Assembly: GCA_964200185.2 (NCBI GenBank) | Contig: CAXNAD020000296.1 | Span: forward strand, 1 to 22,225 | DNA: 22,225 nucleotides | Direction: 5' to 3' | Source of the DNA: Choristocarpus tenellus KU-1152 | Lineage: Eukaryota; Phaeophyceae | Shown: positions 1 to 8,358 of the stretch, in pieces | Layout of the letters: each line of letters begins with the position of its first letter | Numbering within the stretch: position 1 is the stretch's first letter | The notes under the pieces: model-generated | Told to the model about the DNA's origin: nothing | Databases searched by the model: none | Seen by the model: the letters and a program-made list of their open reading frames with translations, nothing else | Program-made: the position numbers and the translations under genes

Positions 1-228
1 CACAGCATCATTCACAGATATAGTAGCCTTAAACTTTGGGGTAGGTCCCTCCCCCCCAACAATCCCCCCCAGGACTATGGCATTCACTTCAACCCCATCA
101 GGAGGAAGTGTACTCTTCGCTACAGCATCCTTCACTGATGTAGTAGCTAGCCTCAAATATTGATCCTCCACAATCGCCATCTCCTCCACTCCCCTCTTGG
201 GCAAGATCGACATCTCTAGCCCCAGCAT
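1..228 (-). pseudogene. Open frame leaving the left edge, repeat-containing, unknown
   Basis: On the minus strand an ATG at 226-228 opens 76 codons that reach position 1 without a stop, so the true end lies outside the window. The frame contains two related segments: the stretch read from 150-121 (TTSVKDAV) is echoed by 30-1 (TISVNDAV). The DNA of 1-30 and 121-150 agrees at about 23 of 30 bases. Between them lies a Pro/Gly-rich linker (PPDGVEVNAIVLGG). A related pattern (GV..AI..G.IV..E) appears in another frame near 580-520, which suggests a decayed tandem-repeat coding region spanning 1-620. It lies downstream, on the same strand, of the copia gag-protease relic. It may belong to that element or be a separate insertion. 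I do not recognise a family, and it may not be a functional gene. Confidence 0.3.
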
Positions 229-284
229 GGGTTAGGTCAATACCTCTAGCATCATCCTGTACAAAATCAACTCTTCTAACCCCC

Positions 285-338
285 AATTAATGTATTGAAT
301 AAGTTAAATAGTTAATTAATGTATTGAATAAGTTAAAT
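285..338. repeat. Perfect 25-bp direct repeat
   Basis: The 25-bp stretch at 285-309, containing AATGTATTGAATAAG, is repeated exactly at 314-338, giving a period of 29 bp. It is AT-rich and lies between two decayed minus-strand coding stretches. It could be a recent local slippage duplication or the trace of an insertion and excision. No gene uses it. Confidence 0.85.
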
Positions 339-438
339 GACTCAAAAATGGACAAAGTTAAATCGGAAAGTTTTTTGTTTTGATGTTGATTATTCTTTGA
401 CTGAACAAAACATCCTCCTGGGCAAGGTCATCAGATGC

Positions 439-463
439 CACAACATCCTCTTCTGATGTTGTG
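439..463. repeat. Hairpin 1: 9-bp stem, CTCTTCT loop
   Basis: CACAACATC and GATGTTGTG form a perfect 9-bp stem around the 7-nt loop CTCTTCT. On the minus strand it encodes the TSEEDVV core of the acidic repeat. Confidence 0.75.
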
Positions 464-576
464 TTCACTCCAGTCGCTTGCTCCAGATCAACATTCATTT
501 CAGCCACCTTTAGGGTAGAGGTCTCTCCTCCTCTACAATCCTCCCTGGGTTGATGGCATCTCCTGAAACCCCATTG

Positions 577-603
577 TTGCAATATCCTCTTCTGATATTG
601 CAA
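577..603. repeat. Hairpin 2: 10-bp stem, same CTCTTCT loop
   Basis: TTGCAATATC and GATATTGCAA form a perfect 10-bp stem around exactly the same 7-nt loop as the hairpin at 439-463. The two stems differ at matching positions on both arms, so pairing is kept. On the minus strand it encodes the ISEEDIA core. Confidence 0.75.
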
Positions 604-770
604 TCTCCTCAGATGTTCCACCTTTGACGGTATCTCCTCCAGCCCTTGTCAGGGTGAGTGCGTCAACTCCCACCTCCCCCTCAGTTAGAACTAGTCTGGA
701 CACAATCCTCTCTGTCATGTATAATACTTCATTCAGGTAGTGAGTGGTCTCGAGTTCAGGTCAGGAAGTG

Positions 771-1510
771 TCAAAAAGCTCCTCGATTAGCTTTCAAAGT
801 AAACAATCCATAGTTCTTCCCGGTTGTCTTCACAAATTCCAATCCAGGTCCTTCAGAAGAAGGGGTTAATCGCAAAGAATTTTCCCCTTTCCAATATATT
901 TCTTCACCGGAGTATTTCCCTGCTTGTATCATTGAGAAAAGGTTAAATTTTAACCCAGGGACAAGCGACACATTGTGCAAGATGAAGTTGGAAACTTCCC
1001 CATTCTGTACACAAGATAGTGACAAATCACCTATGACTGAACCTTGTAGAATCTTTCCATTCCCAACAGTCACTGATGTCCCTACCACAGGTTTTGGATC
1101 TATCAGAGCAGTATGATTATTCTTCATATGAACAGAACACCCACTGTCAAAGAACCAAAGCTCATCCACTTCCACAAAACTTCTATCATTGCTTACCTCC
1201 AAGCTGAACTGGTGTACCATTTGGTTTGTGTTCCCCATCATCAGCTTCACCAGTGTTGGTTGTATCGCCTCTCCCCTTCCCTTTTCCATTATTCCTCTTC
1301 CTTCGGGGATTTTGTCCAGACAATCCTTGACCCGATTCTCCCATAGCTCCAGCGAGTTTGGGACAACAATATGCCTTATGTCCTCTCGCTCATAGACATA
1401 ACATGCACCTGTGTAGAATCCAGAACATGAGGAAACAGCAGTGGGGCAAGAGGATTGAAAATATGGTCCTCCACGCAGCCAGCAGCACTCCACACATTTT
1501 GAATGCCGAT
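771..1510 (-). pseudogene. Ty1/copia polyprotein fragment: zinc knuckle and aspartic protease
   Basis: This is the middle of a copia-type Gag-Pol polyprotein. The open frame runs from about 1510 to 771. A nucleocapsid zinc-knuckle-like cluster sits at about 1496-1440: CVEC, then GGPYFQSSC, with Tyr where the metal-binding His of GGPHF normally lies. About 100 residues later comes WFFDSGCSVHM (D codon at 1146-1148), the classic copia protease active site of the W..DSG.S.HM form. It is followed by VTVGNGKILQG and a VPGLKFNLFSM segment, both typical of the copia protease fold. The frame ends after LFTLKANRGAF, close to where the pre-integrase region should begin, and no integrase follows. Family membership is clear. 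The element is a relic because gag upstream carries a stop and a frameshift and integrase and reverse transcriptase are missing here. Confidence 0.9.
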
Positions 1511-1613
1511 CCTTTTAAAAACCAGTAACTCCACCTCTTGAACGGGCTCCTCCCACCATCAATGCACCTCCATTACTCACCATCCGTTGTTCTAGTTAGC
1601 GTTTACGAAGTTG

Positions 1614-2188
1614 TTAAGTTTCGCAGACTCTACTTTGAAGATTGAATCTGGCTTCATGTCCTCTCCCTGTGACCTGTCGAATTTCAATAAAATATTCTTC
1701 AGTCAAGCAATTATGTATTGCACTAAGTTGCTCCTCCTCACTCGGTTCATTCTGAATTGATCTCATCTTTCTGACAGTGCTGTCCATTTCCATGATGACC
1801 GTGGACAGATCTTCCCCCACAGGTAGGTGCAGCGAATTTAACTTTGATCTCATGGTAGCTCTCTCCATAATTCCACTTCTGGTGAAATGTCTCCTTAAAG
1901 CTTGAAAAGCCTCAGATGGACTGTCATGGTTGTCTGCCACTTGTTTTGTGAGTCCGCTCAAACCCATCACCAGAGCTTCCATGGCCATACTTGCTTTCTC
2001 CACTTCTCATTCTGACCATCTTGAATCATCAAAGAAATCACCACTCACCCCGATGTGATCGTCTGACAATAGTGTATCCTTCCAACCACCCATAGCAGCA
2101 CACGAAAGAAATTTTCTCTCAAACGTAGCATAACCTTCACCATCATCGTCACCACTATAAACCTTGAACTTGGATGGCAGTGATGTCA
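1614..2188 (-). pseudogene. Ty1/copia Gag (UBN2-like) fragment with in-frame TGA
   Basis: This is the copia gag capsid region. A single minus-strand frame reads from about 2185 (PSKFKVYSGDD, then YATFERKFLSC and a Trp-containing segment) down to 1614, interrupted by one TGA at 2007-2009. Past the stop it continues with a helix-rich stretch (EAFQALRRHFTRSG, MRSKLNSLHLPVGEDL, then IVMEMDS and EEEQLSAIHNCL). The 'A...L...F....R..L...L..L....G.....I..M' pattern is that of the UBN2/retrotransposon gag family. It lies directly 5' of the protease segment, as in an intact element, with a gap of about 100 bp. Apart from the stop it is fairly open, so the insertion is not extremely old. Confidence 0.8.
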
Positions 2189-2380
2189 GTCATAGCATTG
2201 CCTGCCCAGCTGGTGCATCCGTTGCGCAAGTCTCCTAACCATCTCTTTGTCATCATTCTCAGACTCAACCACCTCTCCACCTTCTTCAACTGGTGTTCCA
2301 GATGCCGTTTCTCTATACTCCGCTCTTCTCAAACACATCTTCTGTAACTGACGGCTGCCTCCATCGGGACTCCCCATCAA
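2186..2380 (-). pseudogene. N-terminal gag extension, frame-shifted from the main gag
   Basis: A 64-codon frame begins at ATG 2378-2380 and encodes a charged peptide with an acidic patch (EEGGEVVESENDDKE) followed by a likely amphipathic helix (MVRRLAQRMHQLGRQ). Its stop at about 2183-2188 abuts the gag frame that resumes at about 2185 in another register. The simplest reading is one gag ORF broken by a frameshift near 2185. The assignment to the copia element rests on position and strand only. Confidence 0.4.
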
Positions 2381-2804
2381 ATCTATACTACGCTAGCCTT
2401 GAAAACTTAGCACACTTCAATAAGTAATGCTAGCTAGCACGTTAAAAGTAATTTTTTTTTCCAAGACTTGTATATCTAAATAACTAGATCAATTCCTTAT
2501 TGTGTAGAACAGGTTGTAGATGAAGTAAAGAAGGGTGAAAGGAGGAGTGAACATCCAAACCCAAAATGGGTGGGGGGAGTCCTTACCACCAAATCAATCC
2601 TATTCTGTGAATGACTAATCAAACTAATCACAAATTACTTCCTACAATGCTTCCTATTCCTGAATTCTTCCATATTCTAGTTCTTGAACCTAAACATATC
2701 TCCCAGTCTTCAGAACACAAACATTGTCTCTTCATCCTTAGATTGTTTCTTCTACAGAATCTTCTTTTACACATGAATAAAAAGCATATTCTTGACATTG
2801 GTAA
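2381..2804. other. No gene seen between the two copia relics
   Basis: This holds AT-rich sequence, a GCTAGCTAGC palindrome near 2430 and a T-tract near 2452. I looked for an LTR end and a tRNA primer binding site upstream of the minus-strand gag and did not find one. Short plus-strand open frames here have no recognisable motif. Confidence 0.5.
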
Positions 2805-3573
2805 AAGGCCAGGTTGGTTGTGCAGGGATTGGATTTAGGGAGAGGAAGGGGGAGGAATACTCAAGTTGTTTGCACCTACACCTACTTATGCTTCTCTTTG
2901 CAAGCTACTTGCATTAGCGAAAAAGGTGACCTAGAGGAGACACTCTATGTGGAACTATGAGGGAGGAAGGCAAAGTTTGATGGAGGAGTGAGATTCCTGG
3001 AGAAGTCCCTGTATGGGATGGTCTAGGCATCTTGGGACTGGAACTTTCTGCTGGTGGATACTTTGTTTGAGCTGGGATTGGAACAATTTGAGGAAGATCC
3101 ATACTTATTCAGATTGGTAGCGGATGGTGAGGCCATGATGATCATGATTGTCCATGTGGATGACATATTTGTTTATGCCTGAGGGATCAGGGTCAGGCCA
3201 AGGTGTTGGTATCATTGAGGGGCTGAACAAGAAGCTGCCAGTGGTGAATTTGGGCGAGGTGACTGGGTTCATGGGTTGAATGAACAGGATAAACAGGAAG
3301 GTTGGGACACACAAATGCTGCAGCTTCCCCTCTTGCCCATCAAAGAGGCACATTTTTTTTCACAGTGGACAGTGGATGGAAATAAGAGTTTAAAGGTTTG
3401 AGGTAGGCATGAACTTCAGGATGAGGAATTGGAAAGCTTGGACACTCAATGTGAACCAAAGTTACATATTGGCAATCAAGCCGAGCGTCATGGAACTGTG
3501 GGCAAGCTACCAACTATCACAAAGGGGGAGGTCAAGTAGGGGCCCTTTCCTGAAGGCTGTAGGTAAATGATTT
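2805..3573 (+). pseudogene. Decayed Ty1/copia reverse transcriptase
   Basis: Copia reverse-transcriptase blocks occur in the right order but in changing frames: KARLVVQG (2805-2828), FAPTPTYAS and KLLALA (from 2869), GDLEETLYVE (from 2925), KSLYGM (3003-3020), EEDPYLFRL, HVDDIFVY with the VDD catalytic box at 3156-3164, then NLGEVTGFMG (ending 3276) and a weak PFLKAVG near 3550. Damage includes an in-frame TAG at 3024-3026, a TGA at 3180-3182, a TGA after FMG, about 20 residues missing between LALA and GDLEE, and frame changes between blocks. It is on the strand opposite to the gag-protease relic at 771-2380, so the two are separate insertions or an inverted piece of one element. It is non-functional. 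Confidence 0.9.
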
Positions 3574-3639
3574 AGGGGGGTACAGGGGGCAGTTATTGCT
3601 CACAAAGTGCTGCAAACCAAGTTCCATTAGCTCATGGGT

Positions 3640-4020
3640 TTATTTTTGGGATCCGGTCGCGGTCCTCTCTTAGCTCATCGATGTTGGCGACCATGCGACC
3701 CCAATTCCTCTTTCACCATGACCCTATGTCGGGATCTACAAAACCATCATCCTTCCAAATTCTCCCCATGGTCTTCCAATCAAAGTCAACTTCTTAGTGA
3801 TTTGCTTGGTCACTGTTGGTCAAAGACTCATCATTGCGGCCTTGAAGAGATCTGCAATCATTGCCCCCCTTTCACCAAGCTTCAAAACCTTCCTATTAGT
3901 AATCTCAAGCAACTTCTGATCAATGGGGAACAAAAGTGAAGGGGTGAAACATCTTTGGGATTTCAAAGTAGGTCTTGTTTTGATCGGTGTTTGCTCCACT
4001 CCATTGACATCAATTTGCAC
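3640..4020 (-). pseudogene. Broken coding-looking stretch, family unknown
   Basis: Read on the minus strand, 4020-3820 is open for 66 codons and includes EITNRKVLKLGERGAMIADL. A neighbouring frame continues leftward with plausible peptides (TMGRIWKDDGFVDPDIGSW, then NWGRMVANIDELREDRDRIP) interrupted by three stops. The peptides look protein-like in composition, but I cannot assign a family. It may be a transposon-derived relic, given its position beside the reverse-transcriptase remnant. Confidence 0.25.
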
Positions 4021-5544
4021 AAAATTTTGGACTGTGATATTTGAACCAACTAATGAGAATGCAGTCTGTTAAAACATAGGCTACTCATTTGTTTCTTCTT
4101 GTTGATATGATACAAAAACTGCCAGCTTGTACTGACTGTTATTGTCCATTTATTTATTGCATATCCCAACTCATCATCACATCGATGACAGTAGATAGAA
4201 GTATAGCATCAGTTGATATTCAGTTGATACACATCACACACAGGAACATCATAGCACATGTCATCCAAGTTACTTCGGAACTTGTTCCAAGTGCATTCCA
4301 CTGTTACCTTCTTTTTTGTTCTCTTTGTTGTTGTCTATCATCTCTGTTCTTTTTTTATCTGCATAAGACCCCAGATGCAAGTTAATTATTGGTTATTATT
4401 TTTTCATTGGTTGTCATTGCCCCCTCTGAGCGCCTCAAGCTCACTCTGCAATAGTGCCCCTGACGCACACTTGGATGTAATACATAGAGAGTTAAAACCA
4501 TATATGAAAACCCTTGTCAGCCAAGGTAACAAGCCTCTCCACAGAGGATGGACTTATTTCGTTGAGTATCTCATGAAATAACACTGAATTCACATCACAT
4601 CATTCTTAACTGAGAGATCAATGACTTCAGTTGCAACAGAATAAATACATCAGTGCTTTGCAGCACAACCACATCTACTCATATCACAGACTACGTATTT
4701 TACTCATCGGTGCTTTACAACACCATGGTTCCTCTTCACTCGTAGTCTAAGCATTTCGCTTATATATACAATGCATTCGATTCAGGTTTCAACAGGTTAT
4801 GAGCCTCACACGATTCCCCTTCGCCATCATGAAACAAGTCAGACAAAATTTCTGGTAAGGAATGAGGTGTGTTCAAAATTATCCAAATGCATGAAGTGTT
4901 TCCAATTAGAGGTAATTTTCAGGGTTACATTTTTGAGTGATTAAGGAGGTTAACTTTTCCTTGGATGTTTACAGCCAAGGAGTATGTCAAGAAATGCTTT
5001 TAAGCCTTGTGAAAGGTTTATAAGAAAAAGTTGATGGAATAGAGTACAATTGTATTCCAAAGGATAAGAGATAAGCATGGGTAAATAAACTATAGAAAGG
5101 AGGCGTTCAGAGATCAGAATTATTGTGGCAAGAAATAGGTGAGGAACGCTGGGATTGGATGCCCCCTTTCTGATAGTGAGGCACACTCCTTCACCTTCAT
5201 TTCCAGCCCAGCAACGAGATGATCAATGCCTAAATATACTGGAAGTCTTGAGAAACACAGCAAAATCGAACTTTCCATGCCTTGACTTGGACAATCACAA
5301 GGCTTTGGAGTCTGACCTGGGATGTTACAACACTGGCAGTACGTATATACATGCAATTCTGCAACTCTTGATGTGGCTATTATGCATAGCTATAGGAGCA
5401 CTTCTCCTATTGATGATGTATCCAATGAGGAGAGTGTGTCCTCTAAATATAGGGACTGCGAGCTTTTGTTTCAATACAACAGGGAACAGAAGAAAATCGG
5501 TTGAAATGGATACATGAGTTGGTATTTGGTATATTTCTGTTGTC
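4021..5544. other. Non-coding or unrecognised sequence
   Basis: No gene was recognised in these 1.5 kb. Several open frames of 60-120 codons overlap one another in different frames and on both strands (for example 5155-5517 plus and 5120-5356 minus). None has a recognisable motif, splice context or biased composition. The AT-rich, repeat-poor texture is that of intergenic DNA. Confidence 0.5.
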
Positions 5545-5666
5545 TGATAGCAAGTTTGCATTGCTGCTATTCTCTTGTCTGATCATTTTTTTATTACTAC
5601 AGTTCTCTTGTCTCAAAAGACAGTTACTGGCTGGATGCATCTCTCTTGTGATAGCAAGTTTGTATT
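5545..5666. repeat. Short direct repeat pair, period 104 bp
   Basis: TGATAGCAAGTTTGCATT at 5545-5562 recurs with one change at 5649-5666 (TGATAGCAAGTTTGTATT). Between them TTCTCTTGTCT occurs twice (near 5570 and 5602). This looks like local duplication of T-rich sequence. It may be part of an old LTR, but no TG...CA ends could be paired. Confidence 0.6.
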
Positions 5667-7059
5667 TCTTTAATTTGCTAATCTGAAAAAAGGGAGATTG
5701 CTGGCTTTCAACCAGTGTTGAAGACAATAATAGTACTCATCTATTTAAGCATGATGTTTCAGATTCTAGTTCATTTGCCTACATAATATCCCATTGAGAA
5801 CCCAAAGGGTTCAATTCCACAGTTCTGGTGAAACTTGAAAAGTCCTGAGTTGCTTCCCTAACACAAGTTCTAATTATGTGGCTGTGGCTTGCTGCAGCAA
5901 GGGAAACCAATTAACTTTTATCTCAAGCTTGATCACCACTACTTGAGCTCAGCATTCTTCTAAGTTCCCAAGTACAACACTCATAATTGGTGGTGAAAAA
6001 CATTCAGTTGAGCTATTTGGAATTCAAAAAGCCATGTCCTTCACTATGATGTCTACTCCAAGAGGTTAGCATGGAGTACCTAGAGTAAATGCCCAATTTC
6101 ACTGCTGGCTGAGTGGTTGGGTTTATGCTTATGCTGATGTGGTCATAACATCCATAAAATTTATGTTCCATACCGTCCAGACTCTGACAGAGTCTCTACA
6201 CCTAAGCATATATGCTCCCAAGTCCCATTTGTCTTGCAATCAGCTTCTGGGTTATCTGTGGAAGAGACCCATTGCAATTCCAAGGCACCAATAGCCAACA
6301 TTAGGATATTGTGGGCAAGGAGTTTCGGGATCTGCCCTTTCTTGCTGACCCAAAAGGAGTTTTGCCCATATCCATGGTGGCTCTAGTTCCCTTTATGAAA
6401 ATCAGGCACTTCTAACAGAACTGATACACAAGAGTAGACAAATCAAAACTATATTTAATTGTGTCATCCTTCCATGCCATACCTGGTTGAAAATCAGCTC
6501 CAGCATAAAACTTGATAATGGGCCCAAAAATGATACCTCCCCAAGAGTTGGATGAAACATCTAATCCTCCTCTTAGGTGGCCTGGTGTGTGTGACGTACC
6601 CACTGCACAGCACAGCACTGCATTGAGGCAGTTGTGTACTTCTATCTACACTTCTAGCTTGTGATGCATTCCGAATTTGATGGGCAATGATATCTGGGTG
6701 TCTTTCTTGCATGTTATGTTTTGGACATTTGATGAGTATAGAGTGATGGTACAGGATCAGTTATTCGCATACTGGAATGGAACACTTACCAGCAATCTTC
6801 TCAAGGTCGGCCAAGGTGGCCCTCTTGTTTTGCAAAGCTGAAGATAAAAGTTGTGTTTTAGCTGTTAAAGTTTTTCTTTTGGAAAAAGCAGGAGACAGCT
6901 GTCATACGTGACTCCCAACAATACTTGTCTGGTGTCTGGTAGAAACTTGCATTTCATGAGTGGCAGGTAGTATCTCTAGAGATAGAATACTGAGATGACT
7001 ACATAAACTGTCACGTGCACAACTTTTTTTTTTTAAAAGCCATCATATCATATCAAGCC
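5667..7059. other. No gene seen; one short inverted repeat
   Basis: No supported gene. A perfect 8-bp inverted repeat with a 1-nt centre (AGACTCTG A CAGAGTCT) lies at 6179-6195. Minus-strand open frames at 6412-6712 overlap in different registers and match nothing I know. Confidence 0.5.
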
Positions 7060-7345
7060 CTCTACTGTGTATGATAGATGTGTATGAAGGAGACCTGCAG
7101 GAACCAAAGAAGATACTGTCTGTAATTCCCCTTACAGCTCAATCTGAAATATCGTGATGCTGACAGGTGTAAAGTTACATGATGAAAGCTGCATTTGTCG
7201 ACAAAAATCGCCTGCGGTACTCCGTACCAAGCATACTGAGAAAGCTTGGAGAAGCCTTCCACGGAAAAAGGGAACCACGAGACACATGCAGATGAGGTAA
7301 CTTTGACCATAGATCAACCAAAGTTTGATCTATTCCACGCTTAGG
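7060..7345 (-). pseudogene. Possible retroelement integrase relic
   Basis: Two overlapping minus-strand frames each carry part of what resembles an integrase catalytic core. One reads TLVDLWSKLPHLH, like the 'VD.FSK.PH' block around the first Asp of Ty3/gypsy-type integrases. The next frame reads WYGVPQAIFVDKCSFH, like the 'hGvP..i.sD.g..F' block around the second Asp. The spacing is shorter than usual, a frame change lies between the blocks, and no zinc-binding HHCC domain or third Glu block is visible. It is suggestive but weak, and chance similarity is a real alternative. Confidence 0.28.
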
Positions 7346-7690
7346 AGCCTCACTAGAATCGGACGCGTGTCCCATCATGGAGTGTCCCATTGTGCCAACC
7401 GGCCCGATTCCTCTAGTTTTTCTATTTCAAAGTCTGCCGAGGAATCAAATATCGGGTTCACATGGTTCTGGAATATTCTATCTTGCCCAGTTGGCTTGAG
7501 GTAGTTCAGTGTTTGAAGGGCATGGATTCCTATTATGGTGATCAGTACTATCCATATTCTCAACGACGCTTATGTCTACGTTATGACATTGTGGATACTG
7601 AATAGAGTGGTAATCTTTTACAGTATTTATTGTATGCGTGGAACACACTAGATACAAATTTGTTTCGATTCCCGATCATTATTCAGACCT

Positions 7691-7701
7691 TGGTATCAGA
7701 A
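7691..7701 (+). other. tRNA-iMet-type primer binding site motif
   Basis: TTGGTATCAGAA (core TGGTATCAGA at 7691-7700) matches 10 of the first 11 bases of the sequence complementary to the 3' end of initiator tRNA-Met, the usual primer of copia elements. An LTR should end just upstream with CA, but the nearest CA is 6 bp away (7684) and no LTR pair could be found. It may mark the 5' end of an otherwise eroded element just upstream of the SEC8 gene, or be chance. Confidence 0.35.
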
Positions 7702-8200
7702 GGAACTGAGTTTAGACTTTTGGGGTTGCTTCCACAAGCTCGTACCCTCATTTATCCTCTGCACTATCTCTCATCGGCATCTCTCTGCTTGATTTCCACC
7801 TGCGAAGGAGCTTGCGAAGTTCAGCAAGGTGGGGATGTCTGTTGTTCACGTGAGGTTGTCATGTGAGTGGAATAAACTCGACAAAGATTGATGGAAGGCT
7901 CATCTACTCCTTGCATGAGGAAACCATCCATCGGCTTTTTCCCCTTTTAGAGTCAAATGATGACAAATGTTGGTATTGAAAGTGGACGCCGATCGTAATG
8001 TTGGGGCTGTAGTCATTGTGGCAGTTGAGAAGGACGGGATGGGGGGGGAGATCGGTAGATGTTTGTTCACATGAACTGAATGTTTATAATGTATTTTAAA
8101 TACTTCAAATACTACAACTTCCTAGTATTTTTTGATGGCCTTACGATTTAGAACGTAGACGTTTTTGAAAACCTAGGTACCAATCTGTTGTCCTGGAAGA
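7702..8200 (+). other. Upstream region of the SEC8 homologue
   Basis: No gene seen. The 120 bp before the start codon include the AT-rich stretch TTTATAATG at 8083-8091 and TATTTTAAATAC at 8092-8103, which could serve as a TATA-type element, but the transcription start cannot be placed. An in-frame TAG at 8174-8176 lies upstream of the ATG at 8201 with no other ATG between, so the coding start is well bounded. A G-rich run sits at 8040-8048. Confidence 0.35.
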
Positions 8201-8358
8201 ATGGAAGGAGGGTCTAAGGGGCAAGGATCACGTGGTCCAAGCCATGGGAAGTTATCTTCTTCGCGACGTCGTCGTGATGGCATGGACTTGCAGGCTTTGG
8301 AGGATGACCTCCGAATGGAGATAGACCCAGCATTCTTCGAGCCAAGTGAACATTTTCG
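8201..8358 (+). CDS. SEC8: SEC8 exon 1 (initiator)
   Basis: Encodes a basic Ser/Arg-rich N-terminus, then the acidic DLQALEDDLRMEIDPAFF and PSEHFR. Two junctions with exon 2 keep the frame. One uses donor GTCAGT at 8359 with the acceptor ending at 8487, joining HFR to PFNQVIEIL. The other uses GTGATG at 8363 with the acceptor ending at 8500, joining HFRS to VIEIL. I prefer the first because the donor has G at -1 and +5 and the acceptor is the first AG. The second gives a slightly tighter match to animal Sec8. Confidence 0.75.

Larger units (their letters stand above)
358..718 (-). pseudogene. Decayed acidic-repeat coding stretch after the copia protease
   Basis: Two overlapping minus-strand open frames (718-533 and 621-358) encode Glu/Asp-rich peptides with the recurring core SEED(I/V): TSEEIAISEEDIAT in one frame and TTSEEDVVASDD in the other. 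Both frames being open suggests a frameshift inside an originally continuous repeat protein. The position, 3' of a copia gag-protease relic in the same orientation, is where integrase would be expected. No integrase zinc motif or DDE signature is visible, so either the integrase is deleted or this is a different sequence. Acidic linkers do occur between integrase and reverse transcriptase in copia polyproteins, which is one possible source. Function is unknown. Confidence 0.35.

Noticed and set aside
5155-5727. Overlapping open frames on both strands
   Set aside because: Up to four frames overlap with no recognisable domain. The openness appears to be due to base composition.
5800-5830. tRNA-like B box GGGTTCAATTCC
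   Set aside because: The flanking bases do not form a T-arm stem and no A box or acceptor stem lies at the right distance.
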